This document shows, piece by piece, positions 36,064 through 45,621 of a DNA stretch of 64,000 nt. Made by a program: the position numbers and the translations under genes. The notes under the pieces were generated by a model. The model saw only the letters and a program-made list of their open reading frames with translations, did not search any database and was not told where the DNA came from. The first letter of the stretch is position 1. Each line of letters begins with the position of its first letter. The DNA lies in contig NZ_JALXVH010000003.1 in assembly GCF_025149945.1 (NCBI RefSeq), forward strand, positions 1-64,000, read 5' to 3'. The DNA comes from Kocuria sp. p3-SID1428 (GTDB lineage Bacteria; Actinomycetota; Actinomycetes; Actinomycetales; Micrococcaceae).

Positions 36064-36927
36064 GTGGCGCGGCTGAGCGGGCTCGGCAGCGCCTGGCGCG
36101 CATCGGCCGCACCGGCGCAGCGCTTCGCCCTGCGCGTCTACGTGCCGCAGGACGACCTCGACGGCATCTACCAGCCCCTGGTCCCCGCAGCGCTGCCGCC
36201 GGAGGAGGGCTCGGCAGCGCAGCTCGAGGAGCAGCTGGCCCGGCTGGCCGCCGCCGAGGACGGCTCCCTGCCTCCTCGCTTCGACGCCCTGTGGAGACTG
36301 CCGAGCTCAGCCGCTCCGGCGCACCCGGACGAAGGCCTGCCCAGGCCGCTGTTCCACCCGTCGCAGCGCCTGCGCCGCAGCCTGCAGCTGTTCGCCGCGG
36401 CCGAGGAGGGCGATCAGGACGCCGCGCTGCTGTCCCTGCTGCTGCCCCATGACGAGGTCGCCGGCCGCGCCCGGAGTGCTGCCCCCGAGCAGTTCCTGCC
36501 GCAGTACGCCCGCCAGTCGGATTGGACGGTGCCGCTGTCCTGGTTCGCCCTGTTCCTCGAAGAGGACCTGGTGCGTACCCCGTTCCGCGGGCGGATCGTC
36601 CACCGGCTGATCGCCCCTGCCTCTGTGGCCGCCCAGCGCGCCGGGGAGGCCTCCGGGGCCATCGCGTCGCTGCAGCGCGAGGACGTGGCCGAGCTCGCCG
36701 AGGATCTGCAGCGGCTGTCGCGATGGGTCGGCTCCTTCGGGCACGGGGCGCTCATCACCCTGGACTACGGCGCGGTCGCCGATCGCCTGCAGCCGGACGA
36801 GAGCCCCCGCGACATGGCCGATGCCATGGCCTTCGCCAGAGACGGAGACCTGGAATCCACGGCGCTCGCCCTGCGGCGGCTGGTGCGCCGCTGGCTGCCG
36901 ATCGCGCAGCTGGAGCACGCGAGCTGA
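36064..36927 (+). CDS. Conserved hypothetical protein
   Basis: Protein of 287 aa that I do not recognise. Codon use matches neighbouring genes. It is soluble-looking, rich in Ala, Leu, Glu and Arg, with helical stretches (AAQLEEQLARLAAAEDG, QREDVAELAEDLQRLSRWV) and a conspicuous central YARQSDWTVPLSWFALFLEEDLV. No signal peptide, membrane helix or known motif is evident. GTG 36064 is the likely start, 35 nt after xthA; no strong Shine-Dalgarno sequence is visible. Convergent with hutH. Confidence 0.6.
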   Translation: MARLSGLGSAWRASAAPAQRFALRVYVPQDDLDGIYQPLVPAALPPEEGSAAQLEEQLARLAAAEDGSLPPRFDALWRLPSSAAPAHPDEGLPRPLFHPSQRLRRSLQLFAAAEEGDQDAALLSLLLPHDEVAGRARSAAPEQFLPQYARQSDWTVPLSWFALFLEEDLVRTPFRGRIVHRLIAPASVAAQRAGEASGAIASLQREDVAELAEDLQRLSRWVGSFGHGALITLDYGAVADRLQPDESPRDMADAMAFARDGDLESTALALRRLVRRWLPIAQLEHAS

Positions 36928-36934
36928 GCCGCAC

Positions 36935-36960
36935 GGCGCTGCGGATCTGCCGCAGCCGCC
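36935..36960. terminator. Hairpin between the unknown gene and hutH
   Basis: GGCGCTGCGG and CCGCAGCCGCC flank a 5-nt loop between convergent stops. Confidence 0.5.
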
Positions 36961-36967
36961 CGTCTGC

Positions 36968-38578
36968 TCAGCCCTCCCCCAGGACGGCGTCCACCGTGGC
37001 CAGGAACCGGCCCGAGCGCAGGTAGTCCTCCGCCTCGGCCAGCTCCGGAGCCAGGAAGCGATCTGGGCCCGGGGCGCCTGTGCGGCCCTCGAGCTCGCGC
37101 AGCACCGCGGCCGCGGCAGGGCTCGGCTCCAGCGGAGCCCGCAGGGCGATCGCGCGCAGAGCCGTGAAGAGCTCGACGGCCAGCACGCGGCGCAGGCCCT
37201 CCACAGCCCTGCGCAGCTTGCGCGCGCCGTGCCAGCCCATCGAGACGTGGTCCTCCTGCATGGCCGAGGACGGGATCGAGTCCACGGACGACGGCACCGC
37301 CAGCCGCTTGAGCTCAGAGACCATTCCCGCCTGCGTGTACTGCGCGATCATCAGCCCCGAGTCGGTGCCCGGGTCATCGGCCAGGAACGGCGGCAGACCG
37401 TGCGAGCGCGACGGGTCGAGCATCCGATCGGTACGGCGCTCGGCCATGGAGGCCACGTCTGCCACCGGGATCGCCAGGAAGTCCAGGACATAGGCCACTG
37501 GCGCCCCGTGGAAGTTCCCGTTCGAGGTGACGCGTCCGTCCTCGAGCACCACCGGGTTGTCGATCGAGGCGGCGAGCTCCCGCTCGGCCACCTGGACGGC
37601 GTAGTCCAGCGTGTCCCGGGCTGCCCCTGCCACCTGCGGTGCACAGCGCAGCGAGTAGGCGTCCTGGACGCGGTCGTCGCCCTGCCGGTGGGAGGCCACG
37701 ATGCCCGACCCGTGCAGCACGGCCAGCATGGTCGCCGCCGAGACCGCCTGACCCGGGTGGGGCCGCAGCGGCTCGTGCAGCTCGGGGCGGAAGACCTGGT
37801 CGGTGCCCAGCAGAGCCTCGACCGACAGCGCTGCCGTGACGTCGGCGATGCGCAGCAGGTCCCGCAGCTCGTCGAGGGCCAGGATCAGCTGACCGAGCAT
37901 GCCGTCGGTGCCGTTGATCAGCGCCAGGCCCTCCTTCTCGGCCAGGACCACCGGCTCGATCCCGGCCTCGGCCAGCAGCTGCGGCACAGGGCGCTCACGG
38001 CCCTCGCGGTCACGGGCCCGGCCCTCGCCCATCAGCACCAGGGCGCAGTGGGCCAGTGGCGCCAGATCCCCCGAGCAGCCCAGGGAGCCGAACTCATGGA
38101 CCACCGGGGTGATCCCGGCGTTGAGGACATCGAGCATGGTCTGCAGCGTCTCCGGGCGGATACCGGTGCGCCCGGAGGCCAGGGTCTTGGCGCGCAGCAG
38201 CATCAGGGCGCGCACGACCTCGCGCTCGACCTCCGGGCCCATTCCGGCCGCGTGGGAGCGCACGAGGGACTTCTGCAGCCGGGTCCGCTTCTCCTGCGGG
38301 ATGTGCTGGTTGGCCAGTGCCCCGAAGCCGGTGGAGATGCCGTAGACGGGCTGCGGGTCATCGGCCAGGGCGTCGATGTGGCGGCGGACCTCCGCGACCC
38401 GGGCCCGCGCCTGCTCGGCGAGCTCGACGCGCGCTTCGCGGCGGGCCACGGCGATCACGTCCTGGGCGCGCAGCCCCCGGACGCCCAGCTCGATCGTCGA
38501 CTGCTCACCGACCGGCCGGCGGCCTCCGGGCTCAGCGCCGTCCTGGCTGCTCGACGAGGGCGTCTCGTGGGTGCTCAT
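36968..38578 (-). CDS. hutH: Histidine ammonia-lyase
   Basis: First step of histidine degradation, non-oxidative deamination to urocanate, 536 aa. The MIO electrophile is formed from C168-S169-G170 in GSLGCSGDLAPL; Cys instead of Ala is also known in actinobacterial (Streptomyces) enzymes. YGISTGFGALAN (with catalytic Tyr), RSHAAG, ALINGTDGML, QDAYSLRCAPQVAGA and EDHVSMGWHGARK are present. An N-terminal extension of about 27 residues is disordered-looking. GGAGGAG precedes ATG 38578. Urocanase and later hut genes are not in the window. Confidence 0.93.
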   Translation of the reverse strand: MSTHETPSSSSQDGAEPGGRRPVGEQSTIELGVRGLRAQDVIAVARREARVELAEQARARVAEVRRHIDALADDPQPVYGISTGFGALANQHIPQEKRTRLQKSLVRSHAAGMGPEVEREVVRALMLLRAKTLASGRTGIRPETLQTMLDVLNAGITPVVHEFGSLGCSGDLAPLAHCALVLMGEGRARDREGRERPVPQLLAEAGIEPVVLAEKEGLALINGTDGMLGQLILALDELRDLLRIADVTAALSVEALLGTDQVFRPELHEPLRPHPGQAVSAATMLAVLHGSGIVASHRQGDDRVQDAYSLRCAPQVAGAARDTLDYAVQVAERELAASIDNPVVLEDGRVTSNGNFHGAPVAYVLDFLAIPVADVASMAERRTDRMLDPSRSHGLPPFLADDPGTDSGLMIAQYTQAGMVSELKRLAVPSSVDSIPSSAMQEDHVSMGWHGARKLRRAVEGLRRVLAVELFTALRAIALRAPLEPSPAAAAVLRELEGRTGAPGPDRFLAPELAEAEDYLRSGRFLATVDAVLGEG

Positions 38579-38728
38579 CGTGCGTCGGCTCCTCCCTGGG
38601 GCGCCGGGATCCTCCGAGCCGCCCCGCGCTTGCAGGTGTGAGCCATGTCACCACAGGAGGCTGGGGCGGCTCCACCGCGCTGAGGGATCAGCGTCCGGCA
38701 TCCCAGACTCCTGCACCGCTGCGCCGCC

Positions 38729-39511
38729 TCACTGCCTCGTCCCGTACAGGCGGGCGGAGAGCTTGTCGGCGGCCCGGCGCAGCCGCAGCACGTAGCGCTC
38801 GCGCTGCTCGTCATCGACCTGCCCGCCCTGGCTGCGGAAGGTCAGGGCCACACTGGCCACGGGCAGGTCGCGGTGATCCAGGGCAGCGACCGAGACCGTC
38901 TCCAGCCCTTCGGTGACCTCGCCCGTCTCCCGACCCCAGCCGCGGGAGCGGGTGCGCACCAGCTCGGCGGACAGCTCGCTGGGCGTTGTGATCCTGGCCA
39001 GGCCCTCGCCCTGATCGGCGAAGGCCTCCCGATTGGGGTACAGCGCACGCACCTGGGCGCGGGGAAGCAGAGCGAGCATCGAGCGCCCGGAGGCGGTGCG
39101 GTGCGCCGGGATGCGCACGCCCACGTTGGTCACCAGCGAGGGCCGACGCGGCGCGCGCTCCTCGAGCACGTAGAGGACGTCGCGGCCGTGCAGGGTGGCC
39201 AGGTGGGCGCTCTCCCCCAGGTCGTCGACCACGCGCGAGAGCACCGCACGGCCCATCCGAGCCAGCGGGTCCTGGCGCACATAGGCCGAGGACAGCTCGA
39301 AGGCCGCGACCCCCAGACCGTAGAGGTGCTCCTCCGGCAGCCAGACGACGAAGCCCTCCTCCTCCATGACCCGCAGGAGGTGATACACCGAGGAGCGGGG
39401 CAGCTCGAGCGCCGAGGCGATCGACGCCGCCGCCGCCGGACCGCCCCTGCCCGCCAGGTAGCGCAGGACGCGCAGGGTGCTGCTCGCCGCCGGGACCTTG
39501 GATCCGGCCAT
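38729..39511 (-). CDS. IclR family transcriptional regulator, probable hut regulator
   Basis: DNA-binding protein of 260 aa. The N-terminal winged helix (about residues 8-60) contains STLRVLRYLAG, ASIASALELPRSSVYHLLRVMEEEGFV and the YGLG hinge. The C-terminal IclR effector domain has RRPSLVTNVGVRIPAHRTASGRSMLA and GWGRETGEVTEGLETVSVAALDH. ATG 39511 is preferred because GGAGG lies 9 nt upstream; ATG 39520 is an alternative with no room for an SD. Between hutH and a divergent amino acid permease, it probably controls both in response to histidine or urocanate (inference from position). Confidence 0.85.
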   Translation of the reverse strand: MAGSKVPAASSTLRVLRYLAGRGGPAAAASIASALELPRSSVYHLLRVMEEEGFVVWLPEEHLYGLGVAAFELSSAYVRQDPLARMGRAVLSRVVDDLGESAHLATLHGRDVLYVLEERAPRRPSLVTNVGVRIPAHRTASGRSMLALLPRAQVRALYPNREAFADQGEGLARITTPSELSAELVRTRSRGWGRETGEVTEGLETVSVAALDHRDLPVASVALTFRSQGGQVDDEQRERYVLRLRRAADKLSARLYGTRQ

Positions 39512-39750
39512 GGACTTCATCCTCCACGTCGTCGTGAATGCCCTGAGGGGCTCGTGCGCACAGGCGGCTCCGGCCTCCGTCGACCCCGGCTCGGTGAATG
39601 TGCATCCGTCACTGTGCCAGCCGAATCGGCAGAGGCGAACCGCACCTGTCAAGATGTCTGCTGCGGCTCGGGAGGATATGCCATGCCGAACACATCCTCA
39701 GCCCGCTGCCTGTCCGAGCGCACCCGCGAGCTGGATCTTCAGGAGACCCC
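39512..39750. promoter_or_regulatory. Divergent promoter region, iclR and amino acid permease
   Basis: A 239-bp region separates the two divergent starts. It holds a perfect odd-centred palindrome GCCGAATCGGC at 39620-39630, extended loosely by TGCC/GGCA, a candidate IclR operator. A TTGACA reads toward iclR at 39648-39653. Neither site has experimental support. Confidence 0.35.
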
Positions 39751-41211
39751 ATGACCCACCACGACCCTGCCCGGCAGCCTGCTGCCGCCGTCCTCGCTCC
39801 CGGCAGGAAAGGAACCGAGCTCAAGCGCGGGCTGAGCAATCGGCACATCCAGTTCATCGCACTGGGCTCGGCGATCGGCACCGGCCTGTTCTACGGCTCC
39901 GCCTCGGCCATCTCCATGGCCGGACCTGCCGTTCTGGTGGTCTACCTCATCGCCGGTCTCGCCGTGTTCATGGTCATGCGCGCCCTCGGCGAGCTGGCCG
40001 TGCGCCACCCGCTGCCGGGCTCCTTCGGCCAGTACGCGGCCCGCTACCTCGGCCCGTTCGCCGGCTACGTCACCGGCTGGACCTTCGTGTTCGAGATGGC
40101 CGTGGTCGCCATCGCCGACGTCACCGCGTTCGCCGTGTACATGAGCTTCTGGTTCCCCGGCACGCCGGCGTGGATCTGGATCACCGCCGTCATCCTGTTC
40201 ATCGGGGCGATCAACACCCGCAACGTGAAGACCTTCGGCGAGCTCGAGTTCTGGCTCTCGAGCATCAAGGTCCTGGCCATCATCGCCATGATCGTCGGCG
40301 GCATCGCCCTGATGATCATGGGCGTCTCCTACGCCCCGGATGCCTCCCCCGGCCCGCACAACCTCTTCGACCAGGGCGGGTTCATGCCCCAGGGCGTCTG
40401 GGGGCTGCTCGCCTCGCTGTCGGTCGTGGTCTTCGCCTTCGGCGGCATCGAGACCATCGGCATCACCGCCGGCGAGTCCGACGACCCCGGCCATGCCATT
40501 CCCCGGGCCATCAACGCGGTCCCCTTCCGGATCCTGCTCTTCTACGTCATGGCCCTCGGCGTGATCATGTCGTTGGTGCCCTGGGACAGCATCGACGGCG
40601 AGACCAGCCCGTTCGTGCAGATCTTCGACGCCCTCGGCGTCCCGTGGGCGCCGTCGATCCTGAACCTCGTGGTCATCACCGCCGCGATCTCCGCGATCAA
40701 CGCCGACACCTACGGCGCGGGCCGCGTCCTGTTCGGCCTGGCCCAGCAGGGGCACGCGCCCCAGGTCTTCGCCCGCGTCTCCCGCTCCGGCGTGCCGTGG
40801 CTGACGGTGATCGGCATGCTGCTCGTGCTCGCGCTCGGCGCGGTGCTCAACACCGTGATGAGCGACGTCTTCGTCTTCATCGCCTCGATCGCCACGTTCG
40901 CAACCGTGTGGGTGTGGCTGATGATCCTGCTCTCCCACCTGGCCATGCGCCGCGAGATCGGCCTGCGCGGCGGCCCCGAGTCCGATTTCCGGGTGCCCCT
41001 GTGGCCGGTGGCCTCCTGGGCCGCGGTGGCCTTCGTGCTGCTCGTGATCGTCGTGCTGGGCATCATCCCAGAGACCCGTGTGGCGCTGCTGATCGGCGTC
41101 GTGTGGCTGCTCCTGCTCGGGATCGGCTACCTGTTCATCCGCGGACGCGGCCATGCCCGCCCCGAGCTGGACGACCGCACCTCGACGACCCCGCGCGTCC
41201 GTGGGGGCTGA
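39751..41211 (+). CDS. Amino acid permease, AAP family, possibly histidine
   Basis: Twelve-helix APC transporter of 486 aa: [63 protein letters not shown], and [26 protein letters not shown] are canonical. The pattern resembles ProY/HutT-type permeases. ATG 39751 has AGGAGA upstream; a longer in-frame extension to 39598 lacks homology. Divergence from an IclR gene and closeness to hutH suggest histidine or urocanate uptake. Confidence 0.85.
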   Translation: MTHHDPARQPAAAVLAPGRKGTELKRGLSNRHIQFIALGSAIGTGLFYGSASAISMAGPAVLVVYLIAGLAVFMVMRALGELAVRHPLPGSFGQYAARYLGPFAGYVTGWTFVFEMAVVAIADVTAFAVYMSFWFPGTPAWIWITAVILFIGAINTRNVKTFGELEFWLSSIKVLAIIAMIVGGIALMIMGVSYAPDASPGPHNLFDQGGFMPQGVWGLLASLSVVVFAFGGIETIGITAGESDDPGHAIPRAINAVPFRILLFYVMALGVIMSLVPWDSIDGETSPFVQIFDALGVPWAPSILNLVVITAAISAINADTYGAGRVLFGLAQQGHAPQVFARVSRSGVPWLTVIGMLLVLALGAVLNTVMSDVFVFIASIATFATVWVWLMILLSHLAMRREIGLRGGPESDFRVPLWPVASWAAVAFVLLVIVVLGIIPETRVALLIGVVWLLLLGIGYLFIRGRGHARPELDDRTSTTPRVRGG

Positions 41212-41239
41212 GCCGCCGACGGACCTCCGGAGGGATCGT

Positions 41240-41289
41240 GCGGCCCCGCTGTGTGCGTCTGAGCAGCTATACGCACACTGCGGGGCCGC
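41240..41289. terminator. Long hairpin between the permease and the YkvI cluster
   Basis: Arms of 19 nt (41240-41258 and 41271-41289, one mismatch) built from GCGGCCCCGC and GTGTGCGT with their complements surround a 12-nt loop. It lies between convergent genes. Confidence 0.75.
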
Positions 41290-41330
41290 CCGATGACCTG
41301 GCGACAGGGCGGAGGGCCAGGCGGCGACGC

Positions 41331-42620
41331 TCAGGCGGACGGGGTGCTCGACGTCGTGTCGTCCTGGTCGCGCTGCTCGCTGCGATCGCGCTGGTGCTGC
41401 TTGAGGACCTCGACGTCGATGGCGCCGGTGATGGCCTCGTCGTCGGCCACGGACTCGCCCGCATAGCGCTCCAGATGCTGCTCGTGGCCCTGGGTGTAGG
41501 TGCGTCGCGGGTCCTCGCGCAGCGTCAGCAGGGCGCGGATGCGATCGCGGCGGCCGGTCTCGCGCACGATCTGCACACGGCGGCGCACGGACCAGACCAC
41601 GAACAGCGCGATCATGAACATGCCGACATAGCCGATCACCGGGTACAGGTAGGACATCAGCGTGGAGAAGCCCACGAAGCTGACGGCGTACCCGGCCAGG
41701 CACACCAGCGGGAAGACCCAGCGGTTGTGCCGCGGGCGCTCGGCGGTCAGGCGCCGACCCAGGGCGTAGAACATCCCGATGGTGGTGTTGAAGATCATCA
41801 GGAAGATCACCACGACCATGACCGAGGCCGCCGCGGGGTGGATGGTCTCGAACGTCGTCAGCATGGGCACGCTCGAGTCGGCGACCTGCGGAATGCGCAG
41901 GTAGAGCAGCACGGCCGCCATGACCACGAGCAACCCGCACATCAGACCGCCCAGGAAGCCTCCCCAGCGGGCCTCGCGGGTGTTGGGGAGATTGCCGCCG
42001 ATCACGAGGCTCATGGACACGGCCAGCATCATGTTCATGCAGGCGTAGTTGATCCCGGACAGCCACCAGGGGCGCACGGGGGTCTCGCTCTGCCGGGCGA
42101 TCTCATCGAAGGAGGACGTGTCCACGGGCAGCTGGAGCATCGTGTAGACGAAGGCGGCCAGGACTGCGAGCACGACCAGCGGCGTCACCAGCGAGATGAT
42201 GCTGGAGACGCGGTCGACGTCGAGCTGACCCACCAGGATCACGATCAGCGTCATCAGCCCCGCCCCCATCCAGCTGGGCAGCCCGAAGTGCTGCTGGAGG
42301 GTGGAGCCGGCTCCGGCCACCATGATGAAGCCCATCGCGAACATCGTGAGCGTCACCGAGACGTCCAGGAACCGGGAGATCACCGGGTGGGAGACATTGC
42401 GGAAGACCTTGAAATGGTCCTCAGCCAGGAAGTAGCTGCCCAGCTGAACGATCACCAGGCCGCCGACGGCCATGACCACACCGGAGAGCACGGCCCCCAC
42501 GATGCCGATCGATCCGAAGGAGATGAAGTACTGGATCACCTCCTGCCCCGTGGAGAAGCCGGCACCCACCACCAGCCCCACGAAGGCCAGTGCGGTCATC
42601 AGGACGGTGCGCATGCGCAT
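41331..42620 (-). CDS. YkvI-family membrane protein, copy 1
   Basis: Integral membrane protein of 429 aa with about ten helices and a charged C-terminal tail of about 80 residues. The family landmark LAFVGLVVGAGFSTGQEVIQYFISFG opens the protein (residues 11-36), resembling sodium-coupled LeuT-fold transporters; GQLDVDRVSSIIS, VADSSVPML and FNTTIGMFYALGRRLTAE follow. YkvI proteins have no established substrate. TGGAG precedes ATG 42620. It is the first of three tandem relatives with the middle one broken. Confidence 0.8.
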   Translation of the reverse strand: MRMRTVLMTALAFVGLVVGAGFSTGQEVIQYFISFGSIGIVGAVLSGVVMAVGGLVIVQLGSYFLAEDHFKVFRNVSHPVISRFLDVSVTLTMFAMGFIMVAGAGSTLQQHFGLPSWMGAGLMTLIVILVGQLDVDRVSSIISLVTPLVVLAVLAAFVYTMLQLPVDTSSFDEIARQSETPVRPWWLSGINYACMNMMLAVSMSLVIGGNLPNTREARWGGFLGGLMCGLLVVMAAVLLYLRIPQVADSSVPMLTTFETIHPAAASVMVVVIFLMIFNTTIGMFYALGRRLTAERPRHNRWVFPLVCLAGYAVSFVGFSTLMSYLYPVIGYVGMFMIALFVVWSVRRRVQIVRETGRRDRIRALLTLREDPRRTYTQGHEQHLERYAGESVADDEAITGAIDVEVLKQHQRDRSEQRDQDDTTSSTPSA

Positions 42621-42754
42621 GGAGTGCTCCAGGAAAGACGACGAGGCGCGCCCGGATCCGCACCGAGATGCAGGGCGGGCGCGGCTGCGAACTCTGACGA
42701 GTGTAGGCTCGAACGCACAGCAGGCTGAGGATCCCCCGGTCTCGTGGGACCTGC

Positions 42755-43578
42755 CTATTCGGTCCGTCCGGAGCCGCCGTCGGCACGCGCCGCACGGCCT
42801 CGCGCCTCCTCGATGAGCTCCAGGTCCAGCGCCTCGGTGAAGGTCTCACCCTGCGCCGAGGACTCCTTCAGATACCCGGCCAGCTTGCGCTCGTGGCGGG
42901 CGGAGAGGCGGCGCTTCAGGTCCTCGCGCAGGCGCAGCAGCGCGCGGATGCGGTCACGACGCCCGGTCTCCTGGGCCACCTGGACGCGTCGGCGCACCCA
43001 CCAGACGATGAAGACGACGATCATCAGCATCCCGAGGTAGCCCACCAGCGGATGGATGTAGGACATCAGCGTGGAGAGGCCCAGGAGGCTCAGCCCGAAG
43101 CCGGCCAGGCACACCAGCAGGAACACGGGGCGGTATCGATGCGGGGCCCGCACCGTCAGGCGGCGCCCGAGGGCGTAGAACAGCCCGATCACGGTGTTGA
43201 AGATCATCAGGTAGACCACGACCACCTTGACCGCGGCCGCACCGGTGATTCGGCCTGCTGGGCCACGGTGCAGAGCTGGGAGAGGTCCTGCGGCAGGTCG
43301 GACATGGTCCGGAGGAAGGCCGCCAGGACCGCGATGACCACCAGCGGCGTGATCCCGGAGATGATGCTGGACACGCGATCGACGTCGAGCTGTCCCGCGC
43401 CCAGCTCGAGCAGCGTCATCAGCCCCGCCGCCGCGACCAGCAGCCCGGAGATCACCGCGCCCCAGGTGCCCACGGCTCCGAGCGACGTGAAGTACTACTG
43501 GATCATCTCCTGGCCGGTGGCGAACCCCGCCCCCACGATCAGCCCCACGAACGACAGGGCGACCTTCACGGCCGTCAT
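42755..43578 (-). pseudogene. YkvI-family membrane protein, decayed copy
   Basis: Reads as a remnant of the flanking genes. The intact start (GAGGAGG then ATG 43578) gives VGLIVGAGFATGQEMIQ and then a TAG stop at the junction where both paralogues have IQYF; a duplicated GTA triplet creates it. The frame then continues YFTSLGAVGTWGAVISG but lacks about 70 residues before GLMTLLELGAGQLDVDRVSSIIS. A second gap of about 100 residues with a frame change precedes VVVVYLMIFNTVIGLFYALGRRL, and the C-terminal portion to 42755 is complete. One nonsense codon plus two deletions make function very unlikely. Confidence 0.88.
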
Positions 43579-43641
43579 CTTCGTACTGCGGGGTCCTCCT
43601 CGGGTGGGCGCAGGACGGGCCGAAGCCCGCCCTGGGTCGGA

Positions 43642-44925
43642 TCAGGCTGGGGCGCGGTCGCCGTCCTGGTCCGCGGAGTCCTCATCGTCCGAGAGGTCGT
43701 AGTCCTGCTCCGTGCGCTTCTCGAGCACCTCGCTCAGCCGATCGTCGTCGGCGGGGGATTCCTGGACCGCCTGCTCGTAGCGCTGCTCGTGACCGGAGGC
43801 GTACTCCTTATCCGGGTCGCGGCGCAGGCGCACCAGGGCTCGCAGGCGGCCGCGTCGGGTGGTCTCCTCCGAGATCTCCGAGCGGTGGCGCACCCAGCCG
43901 TAGACCATGACCGCGACCATCACCATGCCGGTGTAGCCGATCGCCGGGTAGACGTACTGCATGAGGGTGTCGAAGCCGGCGAAGCTCACGCCGTAGCCGA
44001 GCAGGCAGGCGAGCAGGAAGACCGGACGGTACTTGTCCCGATGCGATGCCGTGAGCCGGCGCCCCAGGGCGTAGAACATGCCGATCGCGGTGTTGAAGAT
44101 CATCGCGAAGATGATGAACACCATGATCGTGGCCATGACCGGATGCATGGTCTCGAACAGCCGCAGCATGGGCACCGACGAATCAGCGACCTCGTCCATG
44201 TTGAGGTACAGCGCCGTCGAGGCCAGCAGCAGCAGCACCGTGTAGAGGGTGCCGCCCATCAGCCCGCCCAGACCGGCCTCGCGCGGCTCGGCATTGCTTC
44301 CGCCGATCACCAGGCACATGGACACGCCCAGCAGCAGGGCCAGGCCGTTGTAGTTCAGCGCCGAGAGCAGCCACGGCTGCACCGGCGATTCCTGCTCCTG
44401 GGCGATCGCATCGAGCTGGGAGAAGTCGGAGGGGAGGTTGATCATCGTGAAGACGAAGGCGACCACGACGGCCAGGATGACCAGCGGCGTGAGCGTGGAG
44501 ATGACGCTGGAGACCCTGTCCACGTCGAGCATCCCGACCAGCATCACCACCACGGTCATCACCGCCGCACCGGCCCAGGCGGGGAAGCCCCACTGCTGCT
44601 CGAGCGTGGAACCGGCCCCGGCCAGCATGACGAAGCCGACGGCGAAGAGGGTCAGGGTCACCCCGATGTCCAGGAAGCGCGAGATCACCGGGTTGGCGAC
44701 GCTGCGGAAGACGCGGTTGTGCTCCTCGGCCAGGTAGAAGCTGCCCAGCTGGATGATCACGGCGCCTGCCAGGGCGAACACCACGCCCGCGACCAGGGCT
44801 CCGACGAGGCCGATGGCCCCGAAGGAGAGGAAGTACTGGATGACCTCCTGGCCCGTGGCGAATCCCGCTCCCACGAGCAGGCCCACGAAGGCCAGGGCGA
44901 TCTTGAAGGATCTCTTCAGAGACAC
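43642..44925 (-). CDS. YkvI-family membrane protein, copy 3
   Basis: Integral membrane protein of 427 aa, close relative of the gene at 41331: LAFVGLLVGAGFATGQEVIQYFLSFG, LDVDRVSSVIS, LNYNGLALLLGVSMCLVIGGS, VADSSVPML and FNTAIGMFYALGRRLTAS, with an acidic C-terminal tail. GTG 44925 aligns exactly with the paralogue's start and has AGGAG 8 nt upstream; the ATG at 44946 is an alternative. Probably a secondary transporter of unknown substrate. It lies upstream of the pseudogene copy, in the same orientation. Confidence 0.8.
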   Translation of the reverse strand: MSLKRSFKIALAFVGLLVGAGFATGQEVIQYFLSFGAIGLVGALVAGVVFALAGAVIIQLGSFYLAEEHNRVFRSVANPVISRFLDIGVTLTLFAVGFVMLAGAGSTLEQQWGFPAWAGAAVMTVVVMLVGMLDVDRVSSVISTLTPLVILAVVVAFVFTMINLPSDFSQLDAIAQEQESPVQPWLLSALNYNGLALLLGVSMCLVIGGSNAEPREAGLGGLMGGTLYTVLLLLASTALYLNMDEVADSSVPMLRLFETMHPVMATIMVFIIFAMIFNTAIGMFYALGRRLTASHRDKYRPVFLLACLLGYGVSFAGFDTLMQYVYPAIGYTGMVMVAVMVYGWVRHRSEISEETTRRGRLRALVRLRRDPDKEYASGHEQRYEQAVQESPADDDRLSEVLEKRTEQDYDLSDDEDSADQDGDRAPA

Positions 44926-44993
44926 TGTGGGCAGGCTCCTGTTCATCTGTCGTCCGTCCCGGGGGCTCCGCCGCGGAAGGCCAGAGCGTGAAA

Positions 44994-45025
44994 CGGCCCC
45001 CAGCCACGTGTCGTCCTGGGGGCCG
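44994..45025 (-). terminator. Terminator downstream of the lipoprotein gene
   Basis: CGGCCCCCAG and CTGGGGGCCG flank a 12-nt loop between the lipoprotein stop and the next minus-strand gene. Confidence 0.6.
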
Positions 45026-45128
45026 CGGATCGTCCCGGTGGGCGCCGGTGCGCCGACGCTTCACTGTAAGTGAGCCTGCTGATGAACCCCAGCGCCGGGA
45101 TCACATCCCGATCACGGACTTCAGCGGC

Positions 45129-45593
45129 TCAGCTCGCGCAGCGCCGGTCGATCCAGAGCTCGACGGGCTCCAGGCGCGTGCGCAGCGCGTCGAGCTCCTG
45201 CGGCTCCAAGCCCGTGCCGTAGCCCTCGAGCAGCCCGGCGGCCTCGTCGAAGTCGTCCTGCACGGCGGCAGGTGCCTCGTCGGCGGCAGCGCGCACGTCC
45301 GCGGCCGTCGCGGCCGGATCCAACGACGGGGCGCCGTCCTCCTCGGCCAGCGGCAGCAGGGTGAGGGCGAGGTACAGCTCGGACACGACGGCGCACTGCT
45401 CGGGCGCACCCGGTTGCGGCGCGGCCTGCTGACGCGAGCCGGTGCTGGCCTGCGCGCCGGCCTGCGTCCCCGGCACGACCTCCGGGCCCTCGAGGGGCAT
45501 TCCGCCTTCGGCCGAGCATCCCGGCAGCACCACGACGATGGCCAGCAGGGCGGCCGCGGGCAGCAGACGATGCGGTGCGGGTGTTCGGCTCAC
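45129..45593 (-). CDS. Small putative lipoprotein
   Basis: Exported protein of 154 aa with an N-terminal RLLPAAALLAIVVVLPGC signal and lipobox LPGC; the mature part is a Gln/Pro/Ala-rich linker followed by a helical domain with two conserved-looking Cys (PEQCAVV and the C-terminal RRCAS) that may form a disulfide. Function unknown. GTG 45593 was chosen because a TACTGT box lies 6 nt upstream (leaderless pattern) and the signal sequence starts there; a longer frame to 45761 is a shadow of the neighbouring gene. Confidence 0.7.
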   Translation of the reverse strand: MSRTPAPHRLLPAAALLAIVVVLPGCSAEGGMPLEGPEVVPGTQAGAQASTGSRQQAAPQPGAPEQCAVVSELYLALTLLPLAEEDGAPSLDPAATAADVRAAADEAPAAVQDDFDEAAGLLEGYGTGLEPQELDALRTRLEPVELWIDRRCAS

Positions 45594-45599
45594 GCCCTC

Positions 45600-45605
45600 A
45601 CAGTA
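45600..45605 (-). promoter_or_regulatory. Leaderless-type -10 box for the lipoprotein gene
   Basis: TACTGT on the minus strand ends 6 nt before GTG 45593. Confidence 0.45.
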
Positions 45606-45621
45606 GCGGCCGGGCGAGCCG

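Noticed and set aside
38065..38080. Cys-Ser-Gly instead of Ala-Ser-Gly at the MIO site of HutH
   Set aside because: This variant is known in actinobacterial histidine ammonia-lyases and is not a defect.
39477..42728. A 1083-codon open frame across the permease and YkvI genes
   Set aside because: It is a shadow of real genes in other frames, Arg/His/Gly/Gln-rich with no domain, caused by extreme GC content.
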